This document shows positions 33,257-44,699 of a stretch of 64,000 bases of DNA, piece after piece; within the stretch, counting starts at the first letter, position 1; each line of letters starts with the position of its first letter. Below the pieces are notes generated by a model. The model was not told the origin of the DNA and did not search any database. It saw only the letters and a program-made list of their open reading frames with translations. This DNA comes from Vandiemenella viatica (taxonomy: Eukaryota > Arthropoda > Insecta > Orthoptera > Morabidae). Location: contig CM061919.1 in NCBI GenBank assembly GCA_031002005.1, positions 221,710,739-221,774,738 on the forward strand. The letters run 5' to 3'. The translations under genes and the position numbers were made by a program.

Positions 33257-33555
33257 AGGGGGTATCCACAAATTACGTGAGGTGTTTTTCCGGATTTCTG
33301 GACCCCCCCTCCCCCCTGGTGAGATTTCGTGAGATCTGACCGGACCCCCCCCCCCCTCTGGTGAGATCTGGTTCGTGAGAACCCCCCCTAGAAATCTCCC
33401 TGGAAACTTTTGTAGACTTTTTTTTTTGCTCTATCCCCAAATTTTTCGCAAAATCTCGCGCGAGATTTCCGTAGACCCCCCCCCCTCCTTCCCCCTGGTG
33501 GGATTTCGCCGGACCCCCCACCTATTTCACCTCACGTAATTAATGGATGTCCCCT
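33257..33555. mobile_element. MITE, second abutting copy
   Basis: Left end GGGGGTATCCACAAATTACG (33258) and right end, read inward, AGGGGACATCCATTAATTAC. The interior shares the 'gtagacttttttttt', 'gcgagatttccgtagacccc' and 'ggtgagatttcg' blocks with the first copy, so the two are the same family head to tail. Only an A or TA separates them, so one likely inserted at the edge of the other. Confidence 0.72.
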
Positions 33556-33559
33556 AAGG

Positions 33560-34070
33560 AGTAATAAAGGTGCTTACGTCGAATGGTTGAAAGACCGCAC
33601 CATTCACATTCCTTCATGAGCTGCTCAACGCTGTGAACAAGATTTTTGGGAATTCCGTGATTCTGTTCTCTCCTCAACATCCTTATTTACCTTATATCGC
33701 TTCTTTTTGTCCCTCAGATTTGAAACCAGTTGTGAACCGGTAGAAATTCCGTATCGGTGCATGGACTAGGAAGACCGCTGGACTGGATAGTGTATGGACA
33801 ATTCTGCTTAAAAAGTAATCGAACTTTCTAAGTGGAGGTGTTTCGTGATGTGTGATAATGTCGTTGGGAAGCTGCACGTTCGTTGTCATGGGGAAGGCAC
33901 TTCGGCTCAATGCCACCTCGCCGCACGCCGCACATTCTGAACGCCTGCTGCTGCGCAGTATCTCAGCATCGGCCATGAGGAGGAAGATGTCGTTGAGAAA
34001 GGGGATGCATGATGAGCCTAAATACCAGCCGATTAATGGTTTTACTAGAAAAATGCGAATAAACTCTAAT
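33560..34070. other. No gene seen
   Basis: Two opposite open frames of 83-94 codons (33692-34103) lack motifs. The region is moderately GC-rich near 33900-33990. Confidence 0.3.
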
Positions 34071-34074
34071 CAAA

Positions 34075-34580
34075 ACGTTGAAAGATCTAAACGAGGCTTG
34101 TGAAGAGTATAGAATGAGAATCAATTCAGCAAAAACAGTGATTGGTAAAGGAAGTAAAATGGTAAATATTATGATAGGACAAGCTTATATCAGCCAAGTA
34201 AGGGCCTTCAAATATCCTGGAAGTGAAAATGTTTCGTATGGCGATTGGCACTTTATGGGACTGCTGACATGAGAGGATGACAAACTGTTAGAAGCTTTTG
34301 AGACGTGTGGGATAATGGAGAGGATAAGGTGTATGGAAAAGTGAGTAATCTTGAAGCGCTGGAAAGGGTTGGCGAGAGGAGGAAGCTACTGCAAATAACA
34401 GAAAGAAAGAACTGAATGTGACCTCCGTTGAGAGGGGAGTGCTAGTTTATAGACCTTAGAAGGATTAGTTTGTAGAAATAGAGTAAGGAGGAGGTACAAG
34501 ATCATAGTCATCAAGGGAGACTGTAGTTACATGGACCAGAAGAGGTGCGCAGTAGGCAGGAATGCATGGAGATCTACCAA
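34075..34580 (+). mobile_element. LINE ORF2 C-terminal fragment, many frameshifts
   Basis: Plus-strand blocks appear in order: 'LNEACEEYRMRINSAKTVIG', 'MVNIMIGQAYISQVRAFKY', then after frameshifts 'DEKLLEAFETW', 'MERIRW.EKVSNLEALERVG', 'RRKLLQI', 'ERKN', 'LEGLVCRNRVRRRYKI', 'DCSYMDQKRCAVGRNAWRS'. This is the region after the RT active site ending in the 'RLAEDR..WRS' type C-terminus. It is related to the 1395-1745 fragment but longer. Stops such as the TGA at 34270 show it is dead. Confidence 0.68.
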
Positions 34581-34915
34581 CTGAAAACCTGCCTTATTCT
34601 TTTAAATTGCAGTGACTCTACGACTAATGACTGAATTTACACAAAACGTCTTATCTGCAGCTTTGTGATATTTGTCAAGGTTCCTGGTTTGCAATTTTTC
34701 AGTAGAGTTCTTTAATATTGATAAGAGAAACATTACTTAAAATTTGCATTTGTTATTTGCTTGGAAGATGAAATATTGTATAAATCATTCTGATGGATCA
34801 ATGTTTTTTTGTCAGCTTAATTTTAACGATTTACACTTTGTGAACTTTCATTTTGGATGTACTAAGTCAATGTAACAAGTCTCAAACTTATTAAAGTGCT
34901 ATTGTACTATCATGT
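34581..34915. other. No feature seen
   Basis: AT-rich spacer with no recognisable element. Confidence 0.35.
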
Positions 34916-35435
34916 AATTGTTTTTCTGTTATTGGAAAAAACGTAAACCGCATCATCACAAACCATTGGACCAATTCAGGCGATATTCACACGAAATGTT
35001 ATTAGGTGGTGCGAAATGCATTTTTTTATGTAATTCATTCCGATAGGGCGCGCTGGAGTCTGGTAGACATTTCGACTGCGAGAAGTCTGTGGCCTCAATA
35101 GGTCCAGTGTTTCTTCAGGGACGATACGTTTTAGTTACGCACAGTGTATTTCATATATAAAGATGCCGAGCTTTATCACAGTCGAAATGCACACATGAGA
35201 GGGTTTTTATATACAAGCAAATAAAGAAATCTGTTCGTACACAGGTCAGACACCACCATTTCAAATATTGCTTGCAGAGAAGCCATGTGAACATTAAAGC
35301 AGTGTGCCTTTGGGTCATCGACAAATTTAAAAACTTTTCCAGTTAGTGGTATTTTCAAGGATAGGTAGAAACAAATGATGTTCTCAAACGTGACCAGATA
35401 GTTTATCTGTGAATTAATAGAAAAAATCTCAAATT

Positions 35436-35465
35436 CCGCGTGGATTAAGTCGCGGGTACGGCTGG
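35436..35465 (+). mobile_element. Helitron-like 3' terminus (hairpin plus CTGG)
   Basis: CCGCG (35436-35440) and CGCGG (35451-35455) form a five-pair GC stem. Ten bases further the sequence ends CTGG (35462-35465) followed by T. Helitrons end in a short GC hairpin, then CTRR, and insert in front of T, so this fits on the plus strand. The preceding 500 bases (from about 34940, 'aaaccattggaccaattcag') look like a non-autonomous Helitron body, but I cannot fix the 5' TC end. Confidence 0.5.
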
Positions 35466-35469
35466 TAGT

Positions 35470-36715
35470 AATTTAAAACTTTGTGCATCGACATTTGACT
35501 GGTCCATTCTCAAAGGTTGGATTTTTACCATCTATACGATGCCAATTTACCTTAGTAATAAGAGGCGTGAAGGAATATGTAATTCACAATTTCAATAAAT
35601 TACCGTGTGCGTTACAGTCGTATTGAGAACTCAATGCTTTGCTGATCACTTTAGTTTTACTAACCTTGCCATCTGCCACAGGCAAATTAGCACATGTCTG
35701 AAACAGTCAAAACTATTTTACAAATTATGCGTAACTATTTTCTCCAAACTGTCATTTATGGAGAAATAAAAAATATAGGATTTAGAGTTCAGTTACTTGT
35801 AAATAAGAGCTACAGCATCCGATAACTCTACTTGAGTGGTGCCGACGATAGAAGATATAGGGCTTACTATTAGCAAGTGAGGTTAGGACCGTGAGCAGCA
35901 ACATGTAGTTCTAATATATTGCGGACGTAATTCCAACAGTGGATTGTGCAAACCTTAATAAAAAAATAACTGTAGACAAGATTCATCCATTTGAGAATGA
36001 TTAAAAGCTAGGTCGATGCGCGAATAAATAGCGGCTGGGGAAATTACTGGAAACTGGGTAACTATGAAAGAAGTGTTTTACTCTCACTTATGACCTGCGA
36101 ATCTAACCACAAAATACGAGTATTCCGTGTTTAGCGGTCAAATTGTATTAAAAACAGGTATTTATTGATCCAAACAGACTCCTAGGTTACAACTAAGATG
36201 GAGTTGATGGGTCATGGTAGGATGAGATCAGAGAACAGATAAAACACGTTAGCCACGAAATGGATACTTCTCAAAGAAAATAGTATGGTTTGACGAGCTG
36301 ATGACTTACGTGTGATGGAATAGGGGAATGCATATTAAGGCATGGGCTGATTTTACAGGTTAGTAGATGGTGCTGCTGTCGAGAGGTTAGCTTCGTGTGT
36401 CGCTCCAGACCTTTCCCATGACGGACCGAAGGACAAAGGCTTTAAGCAGCCCGTGACGTCTCAGATTCCTTTCCTCGTCCTTGACCGGTATAATGCTGCA
36501 CAGAGTCAAGGAAAGCCAAATACAGTTCGGCCAGTGCTGAAAATCAGAACTAGTAAAAAATCTAAAAAAAAAAGTAGCATCTTATAATGCACGATAGGTG
36601 AATAGAAAAAAAAGTATTTAAAAATTCAGGTGGAACTTAAAAGCTACAAAAATAAACAAAGTAAGGTATAAAAAGAATGGTAATGCTACCATCGGCTAAG
36701 ACTTCAGCCAAGAAT
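35470..36715. other. Unique sequence, no gene seen
   Basis: No open frame of interest and no recognisable repeat. Confidence 0.35.
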
Positions 36716-36720
36716 CCATA

Positions 36721-36973
36721 ACGGAGTGTCCATAAACTGCGTGGCTCGGTGTTAGGGGGTAGGGGTTGGCTGGAAAGCTAAGCTGGGCTCCGTGGGAGGC
36801 CAGGCCAGGTAGCTTTTCATTCATATTATTTGTCATAGTTGAATACACAACAACATGTAAATACTTTTTTCCGTCATAGTCTGACAAGAGAAAACAGTAC
36901 AGTACGCGGGGGAGGGAGGGGGGGGGGTTCACAGGAGGCCAGAATGGAGTTACATAGTTCGTGGACGCTTCCT
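36721..36973. mobile_element. MITE related to the pair at 32917-33555
   Basis: Left end ACGGAGTGTCCATAAACTGC and right end, read inward, AGGAAGCGTCCACGAACTAT share about 15 of 21 positions. Both are close to the AGGGG.CGTCCATAAATTACG termini at 33.0-33.5 kb. It is preceded by TA (36719-36720). The interior is G-rich, with a G9-10 run near 36920. No coding. Confidence 0.55.
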
Positions 36974-36974
36974 A

Positions 36975-37965
36975 AGCCAAACTGCTATCACTGAGGGAGA
37001 CACGTTAGGGGCTTCCGCTTGAGATATTTTTCTCATTTGCTCATGCGCATTGTATGATACAAGGCTTCTTTCAGCACACTTCGTTTGCCACGTAAAACAT
37101 GGATCTTTGATGATCAGACCACACAAGTATCGTCATCAGGCAGTCATTCCCCAACCAGTTTTATATTGCATTACATAAATCTTGCTGTCGAGACGTCCAC
37201 GAGTTCTTTTTAAAGTGATGCACAACTTGGTAGAAAATTTTATATGGTGACATACTGGAACAGAGATTTTCTGTAAACTGTTGCAGCTTTGGTTTGACTT
37301 GTTTAGGCTGTTTTTAATACTGAAGCTAAGAGATATGACTTAGATTTAAAAATCTATAAATAAACTTCGATTCAGCTACATCACTAAATTAAAGGTTACG
37401 ACAAAATGTTGGTGAAACGAGAAAAGATATGAAAAAAGTTGTGGTCCCTCCATACGAGATAGAGAATCGAAAAGCGTTTCAAACAAAAATATATAAATTC
37501 AGCGGGTTCAGAAACAACATACAATGACCGCCTGGTCCGAACAAAGGAGGAACCCTCCATGAAAGAATGAAAAAGAAGAAAATGCAAACCAGTAAACCAA
37601 TTGTTTCCCGTGGTCCAAAGTAGGCCAAAATCTGAAGACTGTTGGCTTCCAGCATGCAGTTATAAGTAAATAAATAAAAATATATTTTACAATGTTGCGT
37701 TCAAGAACCCACATGTAATTGGATTAAAAGGTACATTTTTAACGAATTTGGATAGATGGATATACTGAGAGTAAAATACTAATCTGGAAGGGTGTATATT
37801 AACAAGGTCTGTTACGTTTCGCTTGAATAACAAACGTTGATATCATGGAGGAAGTAAGACACCTTGAAATGGTCGCATGCTGGCCAAGTGTGGATGTCAT
37901 TAAGCCAACCGTCACAGCGACAGTACGAAGACATCGGGTAGAGAATTGTCCAAGCAGCTAATCCG
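36975..37965. other. Unique sequence, no gene seen
   Basis: Minus-strand frames of 60-70 codons at 37396-38024 show no motifs. Confidence 0.35.
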
Positions 37966-37969
37966 GTAG

Positions 37970-38140
37970 TAACGCTTGGGCCTGACATTCGGGAGGTCGC
38001 CTTTGCAATTCCCGTCTCGTCCATGCTTTACCGAAATCACACCTTCAAAAAAGACCAAGACCGAATTCCTTCAGGTTCCTTGTCCACAATCCTTACCCGC
38101 CTCTAATGACCTCGACGAGGCGTAAAGTATTAAAAAAAAG
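37970..38140 (+). mobile_element. SINE A, centre deleted
   Basis: Head with 'cattcgggaggtcgcc' and 'aattcccgtctcgtccatgc'. The central 'caggcgaatgccggga' part is lost, then 'gaattccttcaggttcc', 'cctctaatgacctcgacgag', 'gcgtaaagtattaa' and an A-rich end. Confidence 0.72.
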
Positions 38141-38144
38141 CATG

Positions 38145-39525
38145 TACGCCTCTGTCCTCTTTCTAAACTTTCTTCTTGTATGTTGAGTACGGTAGAATGT
38201 TTCCTTGGTTCAGAATTCGCCTTCAACGAGATCTTTCTGAACTTCTGGATTCTCCGCCAATAATGCCATACACATTATTATTACATCTAGCCTAAAAGCC
38301 GATCGAAAATGTCCGATAGAAGCATGGTCCTTAGGAATGTTACTGGGGCGGTAGGAGTTCATAGTGAGAGGTGGAGAAGGGAGTATGAAAAAGTAAACTT
38401 TTTTTTTATTCTGATAAAGTTTCTAAGGAAAATAGTTTCAAAAACGAATAGCCACTAACTAATTATTTATTTTATTTTATTTTTCAAATACTTCAATAAC
38501 TTTTTTTTTTTTTTTCTCGTCCATACTGATATATTTCGTGATTCTTATTGACACTAGACAACAGCGACATCTATGGGAAGAGAATAGAGCGTAAACATCT
38601 TCTGATATCATCGGCTAGCCGAACATAGTCGAGCAGCGTGACACGTCATGATCTTTTATTATATTAGTTAATTGTGTGGATATTATCAACGATGTGACTG
38701 GATTTGTGAGCGAAAAATGCACTTTTTTTTGTTACACGCTGTTTTGCGTTCAGTTTGATCATATAACTTCAGGAAAGGCAATGGAATACGTAGGTTTATT
38801 GCAGCGTTTGTCGTAATTGTATTTCCGATCAAACTCTTTTTTATCATCTTCTGGGTAAAGAGGTCTATAAACCTAAGGTGATAAGAAATATCTTTACGTT
38901 CGTATCTGGTGGCTACGACTGCTGTTGTAAATGCTTACTGAGAACTGCGCAGCGCGGCTGTATCAGCGTGTCGGGTCGGGTTACAGCGGCAGGCTGCGCG
39001 AAGGCCCTCTTCAGGTAGCGCCACTGTGCAAAATGTATTGGCTACTTTGCCTGTACTGTGTTAATCTTCGCTGGGGGTGCCTTAACATTGTAGTCGGGAA
39101 GAGAAACGTAGTGTTAAAAATAAAATTATCAAAGCTGTTTTCATGAAACTGCCAGGTCCAAACTCAGAAAGTTTGAAGGTCTATTTGGTATTGTAAAACG
39201 TATGACAGAGTTTAAAATGTATCCAGAGAAGTTTATCGTATTTTTTCCGAAAAAGGACATGAAATATTTTTTAAGTAGAATGATCTTATTTATATACATG
39301 TCAGCTTTTCAACAGTTGTCAGATTTTTCTGAGAATTTATTTCTAGAAATGAGAGGCTATTTACGGCAAAAGGAATCTTTCTCCTCCCCCTTCTTTCATC
39401 TCGAATCATCTTATTGACGGAAGCGGTCCCGTGATTGAGGTCAAAAAGTTTCGGTTCGAATCTGGGTTTTCTGCTGGGACGTTTGAAGGTCATTATCCCG
39501 TCTTTACGTCTGGTAAATCTTGGTA
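38145..39525. other. Unique sequence, no gene seen
   Basis: Low-complexity T-rich stretch at 38400-38520. A small GC-rich patch at 38940-39025 (gcgcagcgcggctg, ggctgcgcgaagg) without recognisable coding. 'cggttcgaatctggg' near 39452 is B-box-like but has no matching head. Confidence 0.3.
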
Positions 39526-39527
39526 CA

Positions 39528-39775
39528 TAGCGTGATGGATGAGCGGTAACGCTCTAGCCTCATATTCGGGAGGACACGGGCAGGAGTCCCGGTCCGGGCA
39601 TCCAGTTTGGGTTTTCCATGGTTTCCCCAAATCACTCTAGGCGAATGCCGGGATGCTCCCTTCAAAACGCCGTGGCCGAATTCCTTCCCGTTCCTCGCCC
39701 CTAGTCCTTTCCCGCCTCTGATGACCTCGACGTCGACTAGGCGTAAAGCAATAAGCAAAACAAAAAATCAAAATC
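39528..39775 (+). mobile_element. SINE A, one of the best-preserved copies
   Basis: All parts are present in order: head (gatggatgagcggtaacgct, attcgggaggacacggg, B box 'agtcccggtccgggcatcca'), body (ttgggttttccatggtttcc, ccaaatcactctaggcgaat, gccgggatgctcccttcaaa), 'gtggccgaattccttcccgt', 'tagtcctttcccgcctctga', a 'tgacctcgacgtcgactagg' end and 'cgtaaagcaataagcaaaac'. A useful reference for the family in this window. Confidence 0.85.
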
Positions 39776-39945
39776 GTGGTAAAGTAATCCAGAACTTCCG
39801 TTGTTCGAATTCTACGTCAAACTGTAGGTCCCTTATATCTGTCACAGCAAAGACGGCTACGGTATTGGCCGATTGCGCAACGGTAAGAAACTGTCACCAG
39901 GTTGCAAAGACCACGATATTTACTAATACGGTAGTAACTTAGACG
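39776..39945 (+). mobile_element. SINE B fragment directly after SINE A
   Basis: Contains 'aacttccgttgttcgaattc', 'tacgtcaaactgtaggtccc', 'agacggctacgg' and 'gaaactgtcaccagg', which match the 3' halves of the copies at 29765-30090 and 15-298. The tRNA-like head is missing. It may have served as the landing site of the SINE A before it. Confidence 0.55.
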
Positions 39946-39949
39946 CCAC

Positions 39950-41035
39950 ATATAGGTTGCTCAGCCCTGGATCATGCCAACATATACACTTAATCCGGCA
40001 ACGTGATTTTCATGACGATTTGATCGCTGTAAGAGGAAGTATATTGATCTTTTTGCTTTCACTTCCAATCTTTTAGATTTGGAACTATTTTCCGATGTCT
40101 TAGTTTTGTCAGTTTCATGCATACATGTGATCTGCTCATTTGGTCTTCAAATGCACGAATTTGATTCGTGAAATCTTACTCCAACTGGAAACCCACGCTA
40201 CGTGTTTCACCGAACCTCTTGGAACTCGTGAACCTTGATCTCTGATATGGATTATTATTTGTGCATAGGCAGGAGGTTTTGATTTGATTGAGGTCCCGGT
40301 GGCAGCTGGTCACATTCCTATTGTGCCGTCTCTTCGATCTGTGCTGGTGGGGAGCGAACGGCAACGTCGCATCCCCAGCCAGCTCAGCCCCGGCTGGACC
40401 CACAACGCCACGGACTAAACCAACAGCCATACGCCGCGCTGTACCAATCACGCTGTGGCGATGTAGTTTTATACTCCAATGTTACTTTTACAGGTTTCTG
40501 TGTACCTATGTTAAATATATTTGTATTGTACGTTTTACTTTGTCAGTTCGACACTGATGTTGTTAGATGTGGTAGCAGATAAACACGCTCGTTTTGTAGA
40601 TGCACATAACCTGTAACTGATAAGCCGATCGCTGGTGACGTCTCGGAAAGATGCAAAACTTGCGAGAGTAAACATACACCGTAACAACTGTTTTGCCATT
40701 GTTTCAAAATAATTTAATTTTAACGGAGAACTATGGAATACAGGACTTGTGGAGAAAGTAGCATAAAGATTTCTTTCAATTTTTTATGTCTAAGGAATCG
40801 TGGTTTTATGCGGTAAATGGATGTCACTACTGAAGATGCAGCCAGTCTCCGTAGAGCAAACACTCTTTTATGTCAAAGGATGCCTGTATCTCTGGCTTTC
40901 TGAGTTCTCAACCAAAAAGATCCAAAGGACACCACGACTTATGCATCTTGTTCTTCTTGTCTACCAGTCACATCTCCGTCCATTTGGTTGCATTAATTGT
41001 AACTACACGGCCACTCCCGTTACCTTTCTTAGCCG
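39950..41035. other. Unique sequence, no gene seen
   Basis: GC-rich patch at 40295-40460 (cagccccggctggaccc, tacgccgcgctgtacc) of unknown nature. A plus-strand 129-codon frame from 40800 has no recognisable motif; the opposite strand is more protein-like (see 41040-41225). Confidence 0.3.
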
Positions 41036-41039
41036 GTAT

Positions 41040-41225
41040 CTGCTTTTAGACGTGTGTATACGTCCGTATTTGTCTGTTTCTCATATTCCAGGAACTATTT
41101 CTCAAATTGTTCGAAATCAAACTCTGACAATGGTTGTCCTCCGTCAGACCTACGATATTCCTTTACACGTCCAGCTGCTTATTCATTAATTAGGCCACCT
41201 TCTATGATTATTTGCTATAATATTC
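41040..41225 (-). pseudogene. Protein-like relic with two stops, family unknown
   Basis: One minus-strand frame reads IIIEGGLINE, stop, AAGRVKEYRRSDGGQPLSEF, DFEQFEK, stop, FLEYEKQTNTDVYTRLKADT, G, stop. Both internal stops (TAA, TAG) are one C-to-T change away from Gln, and the charged composition is unlike random translation of this AT-rich DNA. I do not recognise the family. It could be an old retroelement gag, a processed pseudogene or an exon relic. Confidence 0.3.
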
Positions 41226-41399
41226 GTTTTAGCTTCATTAATCAATAGTCACTCTGTGTTCGTACGGGTTAGTGAATAATACTTACAGTTGTAAGGCCCA
41301 AAAGGATAGATTGAATCAAGACTTAAGGTTGGATTGGACGATTACTGATGAACATCAGCTAGTCACGGACAGGAAGAAGTATAGAGTGCTTTTTTTAAA

Positions 41400-41655
41400 A
41401 AACTGCTTTACGTCTCTCAACAGCGAGGTCTTTAGAGACGGGAAAGGATGGGGGGCAAGGATGGGGGGGGGGGGCAAGGAATGGGAAGGAATTCGGCCAT
41501 GGCCTTTTGAAGGAAGCATCCCGGCATTTGCCTGGAGTGATTTGGGAAACCATGGAAAACCCAAATCTGGATGCCCGGACGGGGATTCGAACCGCCGTCC
41601 TCCAGAATGCGAGGCGAGAACGCTAACCGTTACACCGCCACGCTCGGTTAGAGTG
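41400..41655 (-). mobile_element. SINE A, minus strand, well preserved
   Basis: Reads on the minus strand with a clear B box ('gcggttcgaatccccgtc'), 'catccagatttgggttttcc', 'atggtttcccaaatcactcc', 'aggcaaatgccgggatgctt', 'ccttcaaaaggccatggccg' and 'aattccttcccattccttgc'. A C-run of variable length (13-14) replaces part of the 3' half, near 41464-41477. Confidence 0.82.
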
Positions 41656-41659
41656 CTTG

Positions 41660-44318
41660 TCATAAGCACCCGGGAGACTGGAGCTGGAGAATGATTGCGT
41701 AAATCATTCGAATAACTCAAATTTGGACACTGTTAGAGGGTAACTTACGTGACAGTTAATCTGACAAAGTTAGGCTGCGTTATAGTCGGTGACATTCTAT
41801 AGACACGTTGTTAAATTGAAAGTGCGGTTATTATAAGACATAGCTGTATAAACCACAGTGCAGTAACACTGTGGAACTGGAATTATTGAACCCATTAATG
41901 CATACAGGAGAACTTCCTCACTGTCAACAATGCCGAATAATAGCCCTGCTTTAGGAAGTTGGGTAGCTTGTCTCTCAATAACCTCAAATGCAAAACGTCA
42001 TTCCTTTCATTGGGAAAGCGCGTATCTGTTGCAAACTGAAAGACCATATCAAAGAAAATATACAAAATTTTGGAGGATTGTCATACTTTTTCTAAACTGC
42101 AGTATGGCAGAAAGTAAAAACAAACATCGACGTGATTGTCTTGAGAATGGATAGCTGCAAGTCTTAGTGGAGTAACCGAACGCTTATTATTGATTAAACC
42201 AGTTCGGATTTCTGGTTTTAGATTTTTGAATATGTTAATACGTCTACAATTATCTTAATAGACCTGGCTCGCCATTTGGCAGCATAGTTGCTTTTTGTGA
42301 GGGCTAAATGAAAATCTCGCTGTTCTCTTGGGACGTATTAATACGACCTAGAAAACTCCTCTCGGTGACAATATCAATTTTTTTCGATTCCTATAAAACT
42401 TGATGTACATCTAAATTTTTCATTGGAATTGATTCAGTTTGCTTTAGTTTCTTTAGGTTATAACTTCTATGAACTGTTTTCAGGTGCAGACACGAAAATT
42501 TATCAATCTCCTGTTACGACATTGTGGCAGAAACAATATTCTGTTGTTGAATGGAACATCATAGTTTATTTATTTCGAGAAGGTGCACTTATGGAGCTGT
42601 TGGAGAAACTTATTCAGTGCGTTAAATAAAAAAAATTGTTTTCTTTGTAGTGACCTTTTTATTTATTAAGGGAATGTACGTTTTTTAGAGAACAGTGATG
42701 ATTCGTCCGTCACACATGCTAGACATTTTTTTTCTATCAGTTCGTTGACGTGTTTCTATTTGAGGGGATATTTTAAGATGGCAGCGTATCATTGTTGCCG
42801 TCCGGTGACAGCAGACAGTGCTATTTTAACCGCCTATGTGACAGCAACTCAAAGTAAACCTACTCCAGGTGGAATTTTCTGTCGCGTTTCATCTTGTTAA
42901 GGAACTCAACTTCAATAAATTCGGGGATAGAAAAATCCCAAATAAGAGCAAATAAATACTCAGCTGAGCACGTATTCATTTTGACAATGATGTTTTTAAA
43001 CATAAATTGTGCAAAAATATAGCGGCAAATAATCTTGAACTGCAAAGTATTTACCGTCTAATGTGAAATGAATAACATGCTTAATCCAACGTAACGAAAA
43101 CCGTATTTCCACAGATGATGCTACATTCACGCTACTGATGTAATACGAAAAGAGGTTCCCTCGGACTGTTCATTAATAATCGGTTCTGTCACTCGTTCCG
43201 TACCAAAGCAAGTGGTGTTTTTTCTGCAGACTGTGAACGAATTCTTATCTTTTATATCCATTTCAATATTTTCATCAAGAACTAATGAATTTCATAAAGA
43301 ATTATCGAATTGACGGGGTTAACTTCTACGACCGCTATTAACCTTTTTTATTTATTTTTTTTATTTTTTGCCAGAATCAGATTTTTACGTTACTTTTCTT
43401 TGGCTGAAGACATTGAATACACACATTCTTCGAATGGCCAAACATGCATACTCTATTCTAATGTTTACCTGAGATACTTCGATAAATGTTTCCTTCTGGC
43501 AACAGAAAAACATAAGAAGGCTGTTGTTTTTGATTACCGAAAAAATTAACCTTTTTTTTTCGAAAACATTGCCTGTCAAAATGTAGTTGTCGACTTTAGT
43601 TGTGTTTTAGGAAATTAGCGGGCTTCATGGTTTCGTGGAGTGATGAGCTTCCAGTATATTATATACATGTACTTGTCCCGACTTTTGGGAGAAAAACTGC
43701 CGTTTGTTGACCAGAAGTCGCTTATCACTGCGGTTCAAAGGTCGCCGATGGGAAGGCATGGTGCTGTCGTTGGGGGCAATCGAAACTCCGCACTGTATTC
43801 CTGACGTCTCGATATTTACACATGAATCGTTGGCATATTTGTAGCAATAAAATAAACAATTTTCTCTGTTTATGTAGCTTCCAGTATATTGCTGCCCGTT
43901 ATATGTGCGTATTCTCTTCCACAGTGGCTTTAAATAGACTTAATCGTATTTCTGCTCCTTTGAGAATTTCATTATAGATACTAACCTCTAACCCTTTTAA
44001 AAAAATGAGGGGTGAATGGAATGTTGTGGCAATTCATTTCTTTGCGGTTGCCTAAATAAATAGAATTGTTGATGTGTAGAGCTCATAACCTTATTTTGTA
44101 ATTCGTACATAATTCTGTTGTAGTTTCGGACCCAATGAAATTAAAAATAAATTAGTAATCCCAAAACATTATGCTATAGTGCGTGATATTGGTTTTATTG
44201 CTGGTACAGGTTTCATACAACACGATAAATACGGAACTACTTCCATCCCTATAGTAATGACTTCAATAACTCGGAGCATACGAAAGCGGCTTAAATTATT
44301 TATAAAAGGTTTTTCTGG
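41660..44318. other. Unique AT-rich sequence, no gene seen
   Basis: Open frames at 41930-42154, 42423-42629 and 43310-43549 are AT-rich without motifs. No repeat family of this window occurs here. One of the longer repeat-free stretches. Confidence 0.35.
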
Positions 44319-44321
44319 ATT

Positions 44322-44518
44322 TACGCCTCGTCGTCATTAGAGGTGGGATGGAACTGGGAACAAGGAACGGGAAGGAATTCGGCCATTGCCTTTTGAAGGA
44401 AGTGGAGTGATTTGGGGAAAACATGAAATACCCAAATCTGGATGCCTGGACGGACTAGAACCAGCGTCCTCCCAAATGCGAGGCCAGAGCGTTAACCGCT
44501 TCCCCATCACGCTCGGTG
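44322..44518 (-). mobile_element. SINE A, minus strand, body deletion
   Basis: Minus-strand order: head (gtgatggggaagcggttaac, gcctcgcatttgggaggacg), 'catccagatttgggtatttc', 'atgttttccccaaatcactcc', then a jump over 'aggcgaatgccgggat' to 'acttccttcaaaaggcaatg', 'gccgaattccttcccgttcc' and 'cctctaatgacgacgaggcg'. Confidence 0.82.
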
Positions 44519-44699
44519 TTATAAAATAAATTCATTGCTAATTATTCTGTAAAACATTGTCATCTATTATTCTGGTTCTGTCCGCATTTCGACATAACCA
44601 CAACTCTAATATTGCTGTTTAAAATTCTAGGTTCTGTTACCCGAGTATGATTACATTCACTTTATTACGATCTAAATTTGACCCACTGAAAAAATTAAC

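Noticed and set aside
39504..39942. 84- and 111-codon open frames
   Set aside because: Translations of SINE A and the SINE B fragment.
40800..41189. 129-codon open frame on the plus strand
   Set aside because: The opposite strand carries the more protein-like signal; the plus-strand frame looks like its shadow.
41355..41720. 121- and 140-codon open frames at 41272-41720
   Set aside because: They are translations of SINE A and its flanks.
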